From assembly GCF_005768555.2 (NCBI RefSeq), contig NZ_VCHX02000083.1, forward strand, positions 62,001-126,000: DNA of 64,000 nt, written 5' to 3'. Positions 44,877-54,236 of this stretch are shown piece after piece. The notes beneath the pieces are model-generated. The model was not told the origin of the DNA, searched no databases, and saw only the letters and a list, made by a program, of their open reading frames with translations. A program made the translations under genes and the position numbers. The first letter of the stretch is position 1; every line of letters starts with the position of its first letter. The DNA is from Streptomyces sporangiiformans. GTDB lineage: Bacteria; Actinomycetota; Actinomycetes; Streptomycetales; Streptomycetaceae.

Positions 44877-46898
44877 ATGCCGGAGACCATCCCCAAGGGC
44901 CTCACCAGGCTCGCCTTCGGCGGGGATTACAACCCCGAGCAGTGGCCGGAATCCGTCTGGCACGAAGACGTCAGGCTGATGCGCGAGGCGGGCGTCACCA
45001 TGGTGAGCGTCGGAATCTTCTCCTGGGCGCTGCTCGAACCCTCACCTGGGGAGTACGCGTTCGGCTGGCTCGACCGGCTCCTTGACCTCCTGCACGCACA
45101 CGGGATCCGAGCCGACCTCGGCACGCCGACCGTGGCGCCGCCGGCCTGGTTCTACCGCGCGCAACCCGAGGCCCTGCCGGTGGCCGCCGACGGGACGCGG
45201 TACGAGTTCGGCTCGCGTGGCGCCATCTGTCACAGCAATGCCGACTACCGCGAGGCCGCCGCCGCCATCACTACGCGGCTCGCCACGCGGTACGCCGACC
45301 ATCCCGCGCTGGCGATGTGGCATGTGCACAACGAATACGGCGTTCCGGTCTCGGCCTGCTACTGCGAGAGCTGCGCAGCCCACTTCCGCCGCTGGCTCCG
45401 GGCGACGTACGAGACGGTCGACGCGGTCAACGAGGCCTGGGGCACCGCGTTCTGGGGCCAGCGGTACGCGGACTTCAACCAGATCAACCCGCCCCGCGTG
45501 ACTCCCACCGTCGGCAACCCGGCCCAGGCGCTGGACTACAAGCGCTTCGCCGACGCCACCCTGCGCGAGAACTTCGTGGCCGAGCGCGACATCCTGCACC
45601 GCCTCTCACCCGGCGTACCGGTCACCACGAACTTCATGACCGCCCTCAGCCAGTGCGACTCCATCGACTACTGGGCCTGGGGGAGCGAGGTCGACCTGGT
45701 GACCAACGACCACTACCTGATCACCGACGGCCGGCGTACGCATGTGAACCTCGCGATGGCCGCCGACCTCACCCGCTCCGTGGCGGGCGGCGCGCCCTGG
45801 CTGCTGCTCGAACACTCCACGTCCGGCATCAACTGGCAGCCCCGCAATCCGGCCAAGGCCCCCGGCCAGATGGCCCGCAACTCCCTCGCCCATGTGGCCC
45901 GCGGCTCCGAGGGCGCCCTGTTCTTCCAGTGGCGGCAGTCCCGGCGCGGCGCGGAGAAGTTCCACTCGGCGATGCTGCCGCACGGCGGCACGGACACGCG
46001 GGTGTGGCGCGAGGTGGTCGAACTCGGCGCGTCCGTCGACTCGTTGAGCGAGATTCGCGGCACCCGTACCGTCGCCGACGCGGCCGTGCTCTGGGACTGG
46101 CAGTCCTGGTGGGCGCAGAACCTCCAGTGGCGCCCCAGCGAGGACCACGACGCGCGCGAGCGCGCCGACGCCTTCTACGAAGCCCTCTACGACCGTCACC
46201 TCACGGTGGACTTCGCCCACCCGGAAGCCGACTTGTCGGCCTATCCCCTAGTCGTCGTGCCCGCGCTGTATCTGATGACTCAAGCCGCCGGGCGGAATCT
46301 GACGGAGTACGTGGAGAACGGCGGAACCCTCGTCGTCTCGTACTTCTCCGGCATCGTCGACGAGCACGACGCCGTGCACGACGGCGCGTACCCGGGACCG
46401 CTGCGGGACGTACTCGGCCTGACCGTCGAGGAGTTCTCGCCCCTGCTCCCGGGCGACCGGGTCCGCATCGCCGGCCCCGAGGGCTCCGAACTCACCGGCG
46501 ACGTTTGGACCGAGTTCGTGGTGCCGCGTGGTGCGGACACCGTGTGGACGTTCGCCGATGGGCTCGCCGCGGGCCGTCCCGCCATCACCCGGCACCGGCT
46601 CGGCGAGGGCTCCGCGTGGTACGTCGCCACGCGCCTGGCATCCGACGGCCTGGACGCCGTCCTGGGCTGGGCAGCCGACGACGCCCGGATCGCACCGCGC
46701 GCCGAGCTGCCGCGCGACGTCGAAGCGGTGCGCCGCACCGGCGAGTCCGGCACCTACCTCTTCGTGATCAACCACACCTCGTCGGACGCCAAGGTGCCGC
46801 TGGAGGCGCACGGCACCGAGCTGCTGACGGGCGACCGCGCCGCGGGCCGCCTCGCGGTACCCGCGGGGGCCGTCCGGGTCGTACGACTCGACGGCTGA
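44877..46898 (+). CDS. GH42 beta-galactosidase
   Basis: A 673-residue cytoplasmic beta-galactosidase. The TIM barrel starts GGDYNPEQWPESVW. Acid/base Glu153 (HNEYG) and nucleophile Glu312 (LLLEHSTS) are present. Cys118, Cys161, Cys163 and Cys166 (CYCESC) form the usual structural zinc site. A trimerisation domain and a small C-terminal beta domain follow. No signal peptide, so it cleaves imported galactooligosaccharides to galactose. ATG 44877 follows CGGGAGAG. First gene of the operon with GH53. Confidence 0.96.
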   Translation: MPETIPKGLTRLAFGGDYNPEQWPESVWHEDVRLMREAGVTMVSVGIFSWALLEPSPGEYAFGWLDRLLDLLHAHGIRADLGTPTVAPPAWFYRAQPEALPVAADGTRYEFGSRGAICHSNADYREAAAAITTRLATRYADHPALAMWHVHNEYGVPVSACYCESCAAHFRRWLRATYETVDAVNEAWGTAFWGQRYADFNQINPPRVTPTVGNPAQALDYKRFADATLRENFVAERDILHRLSPGVPVTTNFMTALSQCDSIDYWAWGSEVDLVTNDHYLITDGRRTHVNLAMAADLTRSVAGGAPWLLLEHSTSGINWQPRNPAKAPGQMARNSLAHVARGSEGALFFQWRQSRRGAEKFHSAMLPHGGTDTRVWREVVELGASVDSLSEIRGTRTVADAAVLWDWQSWWAQNLQWRPSEDHDARERADAFYEALYDRHLTVDFAHPEADLSAYPLVVVPALYLMTQAAGRNLTEYVENGGTLVVSYFSGIVDEHDAVHDGAYPGPLRDVLGLTVEEFSPLLPGDRVRIAGPEGSELTGDVWTEFVVPRGADTVWTFADGLAAGRPAITRHRLGEGSAWYVATRLASDGLDAVLGWAADDARIAPRAELPRDVEAVRRTGESGTYLFVINHTSSDAKVPLEAHGTELLTGDRAAGRLAVPAGAVRVVRLDG

Positions 46899-46986
46899 GC
46901 CGACTCCCTCCGCCCGTGCGAGCCCTACGAGCCGCGGGCGGAGGGGCACCCCCCATCCCCACATGTCGAAGGGACGACGGACGACG

Positions 46987-48549
46987 ATGTTCCATCCCAG
47001 ACGCACGCTCAGAGCCCTGCTGCCACCGCTCGCGGCCGGACTCGCCCTCACCGCCCTGCCCGCACAGTCGGCGCAGGCGGCGAGCACGCTCACCAACACC
47101 GGCTTCGAGGCCGACGCCTCCGGCGCCGCCACACCCAGCGGCTGGTCGGAGTACGGTTCCACCGCCGCCTCCTTCACGGAGTCCGGTGGCCGCAGCGGTA
47201 GTTACCGCCTGACGCACTACTCCTCCTCCGCGTACAAGGTGGAGACCTACCAGTACCTCTCCGGGCTGACCAACGGGAACTACACCCTCAGGGCCTGGGT
47301 GCGCTCGGGCGGCGGCCAGAAGTCCGCCTACCTGGCGCTCAAGAACTGCGGAAGCGCCGAGCAGCGCACCGACCTGCCGGTCTCCAGCAGCGGGTGGATA
47401 CGGATCGTCGTCCCCATCAGGGTGACGAACAACAAGTGCACGATCAGCATCAACTCCGATGCGGGCGCGGGCAACTGGATCAACGTCGACGACATGACGT
47501 TCACCTCGGGCACCACGCCCGGACTGGCCGTCAAGGGATCTGACGTCTCGTCACTCGCCAAGAGCGAGGCCCGGGGCGGCGTCTACCGGACCAGCTCCGG
47601 ATCGACCGGGGACGCGCTCGCCATCCTCAAGTCCGCCGGGCACAACTACGCCCGCCTGAAGGTGTGGGTGAACCCGGCCGACGGCTACAACAACAAGGCG
47701 CGCGTGCTGGCCATGGCCAAGCGGGTCAAGGCGCAGGGGATGAAGCTGCTGGTCGACTTCCACTACTCGGACACCTGGGCCGACCCCGGCGCCCAGTCCA
47801 AGCCGTCCGCCTGGGCCGGCCACTCGTACAGCCAGTTGAAGACGGACGTCTACAACCACACGTACGACGTGCTGGGCGCGCTGAAGGCTCAGGGCACCAC
47901 GGCCGACATGGTGCAGGTCGGCAATGAGATCAACGGCGGCATGCTCTGGAACGAGGGCTCCACCAACAACTGGTCGCAGCTCGCCGGACTGCTCAACTCG
48001 GGCTACGACGCGGTCAAGGCGGTCAACTCGTCCACGACCGTGGCGCTGCACCTGGCCAAGGGCGGTGACTTGGCGGGCACCCGCTGGTGGTTCGACAGCG
48101 CGGTCAACAATGGCGTGAAGTTCGATGTCATCGGGCTGTCGTACTACGGCTACTGGCACGGCTCGCTCTACGACTTCCAGACCACCCTCGACGACGTGGC
48201 GACTCGGTACGGCAAGCCGGTCTACGTCGCCGAGACGGCCTATCCGTTCCGGCTGGGCAGCGAGGACGCGCACGAGGACATCATCAACACCACCGGTGAG
48301 CTGGTGTCCGGATACCCGGCCTCGACGGCCGGGCAGACCGCCTGGCTGCGGGACATCATGAACATCGTGGAGGCCGTCCCGAACGGCCGCGGACTGGGCG
48401 TCTTCTACTGGGAGTCCACCTGGACCGCGGTCAGCGGCAACGGCTGGGACCCGAACGACCCGTCCTCCGGCAACGGCTGGGAGAACCAGGCACTGTTCGG
48501 CTACGACGACCGGGCGCTTCCGGCGATGTCACTGTTCAACCGCCGGTGA
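46987..48549 (+). CDS. Secreted GH53 arabinogalactan endo-beta-1,4-galactanase
   Basis: A ~520-residue secreted enzyme. The signal peptide ends near AQAAST (residues ~30-33). A ~140-residue beta-sandwich carbohydrate-binding-like module follows (TNTGFEADASG...NWINVDDMTF), reminiscent of galactan-binding CBM61. The GH53 barrel has acid/base Glu314 (VGNEINGG) and nucleophile Glu416 (VAETAYPF). It cuts pectic beta-1,4-galactan outside the cell. ATG 46987 has AAGGGA upstream; ATG 46963 is the alternative. It lies 88 nt after GH42, probably one mRNA. Confidence 0.95.
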   Translation: MFHPRRTLRALLPPLAAGLALTALPAQSAQAASTLTNTGFEADASGAATPSGWSEYGSTAASFTESGGRSGSYRLTHYSSSAYKVETYQYLSGLTNGNYTLRAWVRSGGGQKSAYLALKNCGSAEQRTDLPVSSSGWIRIVVPIRVTNNKCTISINSDAGAGNWINVDDMTFTSGTTPGLAVKGSDVSSLAKSEARGGVYRTSSGSTGDALAILKSAGHNYARLKVWVNPADGYNNKARVLAMAKRVKAQGMKLLVDFHYSDTWADPGAQSKPSAWAGHSYSQLKTDVYNHTYDVLGALKAQGTTADMVQVGNEINGGMLWNEGSTNNWSQLAGLLNSGYDAVKAVNSSTTVALHLAKGGDLAGTRWWFDSAVNNGVKFDVIGLSYYGYWHGSLYDFQTTLDDVATRYGKPVYVAETAYPFRLGSEDAHEDIINTTGELVSGYPASTAGQTAWLRDIMNIVEAVPNGRGLGVFYWESTWTAVSGNGWDPNDPSSGNGWENQALFGYDDRALPAMSLFNRR

Positions 48550-48575
48550 CACGCTGATCGGCACCGACTGATCCG

Positions 48576-48608
48576 GAGCCCGCCCACGCGCCGAACGTGG
48601 GCGGGCTC
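48576..48608. terminator. Strong terminator after GH53
   Basis: GAGCCCGCCCACG and CGTGGGCGGGCTC form a 13-bp perfect stem with a 7-nt loop followed by TTT. It separates the convergent GH53 and acyl-CoA synthetase genes and ends the galactan operon. Confidence 0.92.
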
Positions 48609-48626
48609 TTTCGTCACGTACCGCCG

Positions 48627-50165
48627 CTACTGCCGACTGTCGCCCCCGCCGTGCGTCCAGAACGGCTCGCGCAGCTTGAACTTCTGCAGCTTCCCGGTGG
48701 CCGTACGCGGTAGCGACTCGACGAAGTCGACCCGCTTGGGAGTCTTGAAACCGGCGAGCCGGGTACGGCAGTGGGCGATCAACTCCTCGGCCGTGAGACC
48801 CGATCCGTCCGTCACGACGAGCGCCGTGACCAGCTCGCCCCACCGGGCGTCGGGGATCCCGATGACCGCCACCTCGCGCACGGCCGGATGTGAGGTGATC
48901 ACGTCCTCCACCTCGATCGACGACACGTTCTCGCCGCCGGAGATGATGACGTCCTTCTTGCGGTCGGAGATCACCAAGTAGCCCTCGTCGTCGACGTATC
49001 CGCCGTCCCCGGTGTGGAACCAGCCGCCCGCCTGTGCCTTCGCCGTCTCCTCGGGCTGGTCCCAGTAGCCGTCCAGGTTGTGGTTCGAGGCGGTGAGTAC
49101 CTCGCCGTCCACGTCCACGTCCACGCGTACACCGAGCGCGGGCACGCCCGCCCGGCCCAGCCTGCGGGCGCGTTCGGTGGTGTCCAGGTCGTCCCACTCG
49201 GCGCGGCCACGGTTGACCGTGACGAGCGGGGAGGTCTCGGTGAGACCGTAGATCTGGATGAACTCCCAGCCGAGCTCGCCCATCACGCGCTCGATGGTGC
49301 GGGTCGGCGGCGGCGCGCCGGCGCAGACGATGCGGACCCGGTCGCGTCCGGGAATCTCACCGCCGAAGTCGGCCGCCGCGTCGAGCACGGCGTTCAAAAC
49401 GGCGGGCGCCGCACACATCAGGGTGACACCGTGCCGCTCGACACGCCGCAGGATCTCGGCCCCGTCGATCTGGCGGAGCACGATGTGGCGGCCGCCGACA
49501 CCCGTCACGCCGTACGGCATGCCCCAGCCGTTGGCGTGGAACATCGGCAGGGTGTGCAGATAGACGTCACGATCGCTGATCGTGGTGTGCAGACCGAACA
49601 CGGTCGCGTTCAGCCACAGATTGCGGTGTGTGAGCTGGACTCCCTTGGGCCGGGCGGTCGTTCCGGAGGTGTAGTTGATACTGGCGGTGGCGTCCTCGGC
49701 CGGCTCGGCCCACTCCTGCGGCGCAGTGCCGTGTAGGAAGAGCTCCTCGTCGTCACGGTCGCCGAACACGAACTTGTGTTTGACGTCGAGCGTGTCGAGC
49801 ACATCCGCGCAGGACGCGTCCGCGTAGACGACGGAGGCGCCCGAGTGCCGGACGATGTAGTCGATCTCCGGCTGTGTGAGGCGGAAGTTGACCGGCACCA
49901 GGACGCGCCCCCAGCCGGAGACACCGAAGAACGAGGTCAGCAGCCGCGCCGAGTTCTGCGAGACCACCGCGACCCGGCCGCCCACGGGGACGCCGAGACG
50001 GTCGAGCCGGGCGGCCTGCGCACGGGCCAGCGACGCCAGCTCCCGGTACGTGAGCTCTCCCAGGCTCGGTCCTGGCTGCTCCGGTTCGTCCACGACGGCG
50101 ACGCGGTCCGGATACACATGGGCCGCGCGGTCGAGGAAGTCACGGACGGTCAAGGGGTAGTACAC
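48627..50165 (-). CDS. Fatty-acyl-CoA synthetase (AMP-binding)
   Basis: A 512-residue adenylate-forming ligase that activates carboxylic acids to acyl-CoA. Motifs include the P-loop YTSGTTARPKG, QIYGLTETSP, GWFHTGDGGYVDDEGYL, DRKKDVIISGGENVSS and the catalytic Lys in PRTATGKLQK. The PMFHANGWGMP block suits medium/long-chain substrates. GTG start with GGAGG 7 nt upstream. It lies 70 nt downstream of PadR on the same strand, probably cotranscribed or under PadR control. Confidence 0.92.
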   Translation of the reverse strand: MYYPLTVRDFLDRAAHVYPDRVAVVDEPEQPGPSLGELTYRELASLARAQAARLDRLGVPVGGRVAVVSQNSARLLTSFFGVSGWGRVLVPVNFRLTQPEIDYIVRHSGASVVYADASCADVLDTLDVKHKFVFGDRDDEELFLHGTAPQEWAEPAEDATASINYTSGTTARPKGVQLTHRNLWLNATVFGLHTTISDRDVYLHTLPMFHANGWGMPYGVTGVGGRHIVLRQIDGAEILRRVERHGVTLMCAAPAVLNAVLDAAADFGGEIPGRDRVRIVCAGAPPPTRTIERVMGELGWEFIQIYGLTETSPLVTVNRGRAEWDDLDTTERARRLGRAGVPALGVRVDVDVDGEVLTASNHNLDGYWDQPEETAKAQAGGWFHTGDGGYVDDEGYLVISDRKKDVIISGGENVSSIEVEDVITSHPAVREVAVIGIPDARWGELVTALVVTDGSGLTAEELIAHCRTRLAGFKTPKRVDFVESLPRTATGKLQKFKLREPFWTHGGGDSRQ

Positions 50166-50235
50166 GACAGCACCTCCGGGTCGGTGTTCCTACGTATGTA
50201 CCTCGGTCGTCACCGGCAAGTACGTACCCCCGCCG

Positions 50236-50805
50236 TCACCGCGACGCGCGCGCCGCCGCCCGCCGCTCCAGGATCGTGAGCACCCGCTCGCCCCAGCGGA
50301 CGTTCCCCGACTCGAATGCGATGCCACCCAGCAGAGTGAGATACGGGCCCACCCGCTCGGCCCCGGCCAGGAACTCCTCCTCGCCGCGCCCGTCCAGCAG
50401 CCGGAGCCGCAGCCGCTCGTACCGGGCCAGCTTCGCCCGGGCCCACTCGACGCGTTCCTCGACGGACGCCCGTACGGCCGCCTCGTCGCCCTCGTCCACG
50501 GCCTGCAGCTTGACCAGCAGCTCGTCGCGGATCGCGGTGGGCCGGGGCGGCTCGGCGGTGAAGTCGCGCAGCGCGCGCCGGCCCGCCTCCGTCAGTGCGA
50601 AGAGCCGCTTGTCCGGCCTGCGCTCCTGCCGTACGACCCTGGCCTCGACCAGACCCTCGGACGCCATGCGGTCCAGCTCGCGGTAGAGCTGCTGGGGCGT
50701 CGCCATCCAGAAGTTGGCCACCGACGCGTCGAAGTTCTTCGCCAGGTCGTAGCCGGACGCCTCGCCGTCGAGGAGTGAGGCCAGCAGAGCGTTGCGCAGT
50801 GCCAT
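50236..50805 (-). CDS. PadR-family transcriptional regulator
   Basis: A 189-residue PadR regulator: an N-terminal winged helix (ALRNALLASLLDGEASGYDLAKNF ... RELDRMASEGLVEARVV) and a C-terminal Vir-like helical domain for dimerisation. ATG 50805 begins the conserved block. An 18-bp dyad in the divergent promoter (50832-50849) is the likely operator. It lies between the NTF2-like gene (divergent) and the acyl-CoA synthetase (downstream), which are likely targets. Confidence 0.92.
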   Translation of the reverse strand: MALRNALLASLLDGEASGYDLAKNFDASVANFWMATPQQLYRELDRMASEGLVEARVVRQERRPDKRLFALTEAGRRALRDFTAEPPRPTAIRDELLVKLQAVDEGDEAAVRASVEERVEWARAKLARYERLRLRLLDGRGEEEFLAGAERVGPYLTLLGGIAFESGNVRWGERVLTILERRAAARASR

Positions 50806-50831
50806 GCGGAGAGCGTACTCTCCGACACACC

Positions 50832-50849
50832 TAATCAACAAATTGACTA
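50832..50849. promoter_or_regulatory. Candidate PadR operator
   Basis: TAATCAACAAATTGACTA has 7-bp arms (TARTCAA/TTGAYTA, one mismatch) around CAAA. It is AT-rich and sits 26 nt before the PadR start and 11 nt before the NTF2-like start. Confidence 0.7.
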
Positions 50850-50860
50850 TGAGGAGTGTC

Positions 50861-51253
50861 ATGAACCCCTTCCGCAAGGCGGTCGAGGACGGCGATCACG
50901 CGGCAGTGGTCGACCTGCTCGCCGAGGACGTCGTGTTCACCAGCCCGGTGGTCTTCAAGCCGTACGCCGGAAAGGCGATCACCGCCGCGATCCTGGGCGG
51001 CGTCATGCGCGTCTTCGAGGACTTCCGGTACGTCCGGGAGATCGCCGACGCCGACGGCCGCGACCTGGCCCTCGTCTTCGAGGCGCGCGTCGGGGACCGG
51101 GAGATCCAGGGCTGCGACTTCCTGCACTTCGACGAGGACGGCCGGATCGACGACCTCGTGGTCATGGTCCGTCCGCTGTCGGCCGCCCAGGCACTCCAGC
51201 AGGCGATGGCGGCCCAGTTCGACCGCATCGCGCAGGAGGCGGCGGGCGCCTGA
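50861..51253 (+). CDS. NTF2/SnoaL-like protein
   Basis: A 130-residue alpha+beta-barrel protein: MNPFRKAVEDGDHAAVVDLLAEDVVFTSPV, FEDFRYVREI and FLHFDEDGRIDDLVVMVRPLSA match the SnoaL/NTF2 pattern. These fold as small ligand-binding or isomerase proteins. GAGGAG precedes ATG 50861. It is divergent from PadR and is the natural regulatory target. The ligand is unknown. Confidence 0.85.
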   Translation: MNPFRKAVEDGDHAAVVDLLAEDVVFTSPVVFKPYAGKAITAAILGGVMRVFEDFRYVREIADADGRDLALVFEARVGDREIQGCDFLHFDEDGRIDDLVVMVRPLSAAQALQQAMAAQFDRIAQEAAGA

Positions 51254-51275
51254 TCAGCGGGCGGAGTTAGCCTGA

Positions 51276-51296
51276 TCTCCTGCCGCGACCAGGAGA
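51276..51296 (+). promoter_or_regulatory. Hairpin sequestering the fluC ribosome site
   Basis: TCTCCTG and CAGGAGA form a 7-bp stem with a 7-nt loop. The 3' arm contains AGGAG, the likely Shine-Dalgarno of fluC copy 1, so translation may be gated. It does not match the known fluoride riboswitch. Confidence 0.45.
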
Positions 51297-51305
51297 GGCA
51301 CGCCC

Positions 51306-51779
51306 ATGACAGCTCCCCACTCCGAGCAGGTGGACGGACCCGGGGAATTTCGCGTGCCTGCCCCGCGTCCGTCGGTGTGGCGTGGGCAGGGCCGGGTCGT
51401 GGCGGTGGTCGCGGCAGGCGGCGCGCTCGGCGCGAGCGCCCGGTACGCGGCGTCGCTGATCTGGCCCGCGCAGACGGGCGCGTTCCCGTGGGCGACGTTC
51501 TGGGTCAACGTCTCCGGGTGTGCCGTGATCGGTGTCTTCATGGTCGTGATCACTGACGTGTGGGCGGCCCATCGGCTGGTCCGTCCCTTCTTCGGCACCG
51601 GGGTGCTTGGCGGCTTCACCACCTTCTCGACGTATGTCGTCGACATCCAGAAGCTGGTCGACGCGGGCCGTCCCCGGGCCGGCCTCGGATATCTCGCCGC
51701 CACCCTCGTCGGCGCGCTCGCGGCGGTATGGCTCGCGGTGACGGCGACGCGCCGGGTACTGGAATGGAGACGGCGATGA
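51306..51779 (+). CDS. crcB1: Fluoride channel subunit FluC (CrcB), copy 1
   Basis: A 157-residue, four-helix fluoride channel protein. [26 protein letters not shown] and [12 protein letters not shown] carry the conserved Asn, the Na+-site GGxTTFS break and the phenylalanine box. A ~30-residue disordered N-terminus precedes. Paired with copy 2, it probably forms a heterodimeric channel expelling F-. ATGA-coupled to DUF190. Confidence 0.93.
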   Translation: MTAPHSEQVDGPGEFRVPAPRPSVWRGQGRVVAVVAAGGALGASARYAASLIWPAQTGAFPWATFWVNVSGCAVIGVFMVVITDVWAAHRLVRPFFGTGVLGGFTTFSTYVVDIQKLVDAGRPRAGLGYLAATLVGALAAVWLAVTATRRVLEWRRR

Positions 51780-52132
51780 CGAGGCTCACCGGCAGCGCCC
51801 TGCGCCTGACGATCTTCATCGGCGAGAACGACACCTGGCACCGCAAGCCGCTGTACTCGCAGATCGTGCACCGGGCGCGCGAGGCAGGGCTCGCGGGCGC
51901 CAGCGTGTTCCGGGGCGTCGAGGGATTCGGCGCGTCCTCACTGATCCACACCTCGCGGCTGCTGTCGCTGAGTGAGGACCTGCCCGTGGCCGTCGTCATC
52001 GTGGACACGGAGGAACGTGTGCGGGCCTTTCTGCCGGAGCTCGACGAGCTGGTGGGGGAGGGGCTGGTGATGCTCGACGACTGTGAGGTCATCCGGTATG
52101 TCGGCCGTGAGGAAGGTAAGAAGTCCTCGTGA
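51776..52132 (+). CDS. DUF190 (PII-like) protein
   Basis: A 118-residue protein with the DUF190 opening [28 protein letters not shown] and the block [15 protein letters not shown], ending in [11 protein letters not shown]. The fold resembles PII signalling proteins. It often sits between two fluC genes, as here, and may modulate the channel. It overlaps both neighbours (ATGA and GTGA). Confidence 0.9.
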   Translation: MTRLTGSALRLTIFIGENDTWHRKPLYSQIVHRAREAGLAGASVFRGVEGFGASSLIHTSRLLSLSEDLPVAVVIVDTEERVRAFLPELDELVGEGLVMLDDCEVIRYVGREEGKKSS

Positions 52133-52503
52133 ACTGGCTGTTGGTGATCGCCGGCGGAATGGTCGGCGCACCCCTGCGCTATCTCACCGATCGGGCGGTG
52201 CAGTCCCGGCACGACACGGTCTTCCCCTGGGGCACCTTCACCGTGAACGTCGTCGGCAGTCTGATCCTGGGTGCACTGACCGGTGCGGCCGCGGCGGGAG
52301 CGGCCTCCTCGCACCTCCAGCTGCTGCTCGGCACCGGTCTGTGCGGAGCGCTCACCACGTACTCGACCTTCTCGTACGAGACCCTGCGGCTGGCCGAGGA
52401 CGGGGCCCGCTTCTACGCCGCCGTCAATGTGATCGCGAGCGTGGTCGCGGGGCTCGGCGCGGCATTTGCCGGGGTTTCGATCGCTGAAGCCCTGTGGGCG
52501 TAG
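52129..52503 (+). CDS. crcB2: Fluoride channel subunit FluC (CrcB), copy 2
   Basis: A 124-residue four-helix subunit with [28 protein letters not shown] and [15 protein letters not shown] start overlapping the DUF190 stop. Partner of copy 1 in a heterodimeric fluoride exporter. Confidence 0.93.
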   Translation: MNWLLVIAGGMVGAPLRYLTDRAVQSRHDTVFPWGTFTVNVVGSLILGALTGAAAAGAASSHLQLLLGTGLCGALTTYSTFSYETLRLAEDGARFYAAVNVIASVVAGLGAAFAGVSIAEALWA

Positions 52504-52569
52504 TCCGCGGGCTCACCTGCGCGTAGTACGACTGGCTCCGCCGCCCTCCCCGCAGCAGAACTGGATCCC

Positions 52570-53400
52570 ATGAGCGCCATCTCCGTCGGTCAGGCCGTCG
52601 TCCTCGGAGCCGTCGAGGGGGTGACCGAATTCCTCCCCGTTTCCTCCACGGGCCATCTCAAGATCACGGAAGGACTCATGGGCATCCCCGTCGACGACCA
52701 CGCCGTCGTCGGCTTCTCCGCCTTCATCCAGGTCGGCGCGATCGCCGCGGTGCTCGTCTACTTCTCCAAGGACATCGCGCGGATCGTCTCCGCCTGGTGC
52801 CGCGGCCTCACCGACCGCGAGGAGCGCCACCACCACGACTACAGGTTCGCCTGGTGGGTGATCTGCGCGACGATCCCGGTGGTCGCCGTCGGCCTCGCCG
52901 CCAAACCGCTCATCGAGGGGCCGCTCGCCTCGCTCTGGGTGGTCGCGGGTTCGCTGATCGTCGGCAGCGGGGTGATGTGGGCGGCGGACCGGACGGGCCG
53001 GCACAAGCGGGGCGAGGATGACACCTCGTTCAAGGATGCGATGCTGGTAGGCGGTTCACAGATCCTGGCCCTGCTCTTCCCGGGCTTCTCGCGCTCCGGC
53101 GCGACGATGTCCACCGCGCTCATGCTCGACCTCGACCGGGTTGCGGCCACCCGGCTCTCCTTCTTCCTCGGCATCCCGGCACTCACCGGCGCCGGCCTGT
53201 ACGAACTCAAGGACGCCTTGGGCGCGGGCGTGGGCACCGCTCCACTGGTCGTGGGCTCGGCCGTCTCGTTCGTGGTCGCGTACGCCTCCATCGCCTGGCT
53301 GCTGAAGTTCGTCACCAGCCACTCCTTCAATGCCTTCGTGGTCTACCGACTCGCGACAGGAGTGGTGCTGTTCGGGCTCTTGGCCGCCGGGGTGCTCTGA
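52570..53400 (+). CDS. uppP: Undecaprenyl-diphosphatase
   Basis: A 276-residue membrane phosphatase (BacA type) that recycles undecaprenyl pyrophosphate for cell-wall synthesis; excess gives bacitracin tolerance. It carries EGVTEFLPVSSTGHL (16-30) and LFPGFSRSGAT (about 169-179), the two catalytic motifs, in a eight-helix layout. It lies 66 nt after crcB2, possibly the same transcript. Confidence 0.95.
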   Translation: MSAISVGQAVVLGAVEGVTEFLPVSSTGHLKITEGLMGIPVDDHAVVGFSAFIQVGAIAAVLVYFSKDIARIVSAWCRGLTDREERHHHDYRFAWWVICATIPVVAVGLAAKPLIEGPLASLWVVAGSLIVGSGVMWAADRTGRHKRGEDDTSFKDAMLVGGSQILALLFPGFSRSGATMSTALMLDLDRVAATRLSFFLGIPALTGAGLYELKDALGAGVGTAPLVVGSAVSFVVAYASIAWLLKFVTSHSFNAFVVYRLATGVVLFGLLAAGVL

Positions 53401-53471
53401 CCGTCCGGGGTGGGTTGCCCGCGAACCCTTGACAGTCACCTCCTATTCCCCCCAGGATCACCTGCGTGAAC

Positions 53472-53482
53472 CTGTCAGACAG
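53472..53482. promoter_or_regulatory. FadR-type operator of the asparagine operon
   Basis: CTGTCAGACAG is a perfect 11-bp palindrome with the FadR-subfamily core GTnnnAC. A second half, GACAGG (53486-53491), forms a wider CCTGTC/GACAGG dyad and overlaps the ribosome site AGGTGG of the regulator gene. Confidence 0.7.
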
Positions 53483-53498
53483 CCAGACAGGTGGCTCG

Positions 53499-54236
53499 AT
53501 GCCGCGTCGCGTCAGTGCGATGGAAGCGGTGCTCAGTCATCTGCGCAGTGCGATCGAGCGTGGCGAGTACGCCGTCGGGGACAAGCTGCCCTCCGAGGCG
53601 GAACTGTGCCGGAGCCTCGAGGTGAGCCGGCCCGTGCTGCGGGAGGCTCTGCGGGCCCTGCAGACGATGGGCCTGACCGTCTCCCGTACCGGCAAGGGCA
53701 CGTTCGTCGTCTCCACCGGGCCGGTCGTGGACCCCACCTTCGGCGACTACGCGGCCAGCGATCTCATAGAGGTCCGGCGCCATGTCGAGATCCCCGTCGC
53801 GGGCTACGCCGCCGTGCGCCGCACGCCCGAGGACCTCGACCACCTCGCCCACCTGCTCGACCGGATGGAGCGCGAGACCGACACCACCGCCTGGGTGGCC
53901 ATGGACACGCTCTTCCACCTCGCCGTCGCGCAGGCCGCGCAGAACCCGGTCTTCCGGCGCGTGATCGAGGAGATTCGCGACGCGCTGGCCCGCCAGTCGG
54001 CGTTCCTCAACGAACTCGGCGGCCGACGCGAGCAGTCCAATCGCGAACACCGGGCCATCGTCGAGGCGTTGATCGACAGCAGCGCACATGACGCCACCGA
54101 GGCCATGGCCCATCACCTCGACCGCGTCGAGACGACCCTCACCGCGATCGTGCGCCCTGAGGGTCTTGACCGCCCCGAAAACACGAACCCGAACACGAAC
54201 ACGAACACCCCCACAGAAGGCGAGACCCCGGCGTGA
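53499..54236 (+). CDS. GntR/FadR-family regulator of the asparagine operon
   Basis: A ~245-residue regulator: an N-terminal GntR winged helix ([45 protein letters not shown]) and a C-terminal FCD domain with the Asp/His metal ligands. The tail has [10 protein letters not shown] repeats. ATG 53499 with AGGTGG was preferred over the GTG at 53466, because the palindrome would otherwise be coding. First gene of a coupled four-gene operon (GTGA overlap with the permease); it probably represses its own operon. Confidence 0.88.
   Translation: MPRRVSAMEAVLSHLRSAIERGEYAVGDKLPSEAELCRSLEVSRPVLREALRALQTMGLTVSRTGKGTFVVSTGPVVDPTFGDYAASDLIEVRRHVEIPVAGYAAVRRTPEDLDHLAHLLDRMERETDTTAWVAMDTLFHLAVAQAAQNPVFRRVIEEIRDALARQSAFLNELGGRREQSNREHRAIVEALIDSSAHDATEAMAHHLDRVETTLTAIVRPEGLDRPENTNPNTNTNTPTEGETPA

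Noticed and set aside
51240-51305. Fluoride (crcB) riboswitch before fluC
   Set aside because: CCTGATCTCCTGCC loosely recalls the aptamer 3' end, but the required 5' GGnGAUGG half and helix order are missing.
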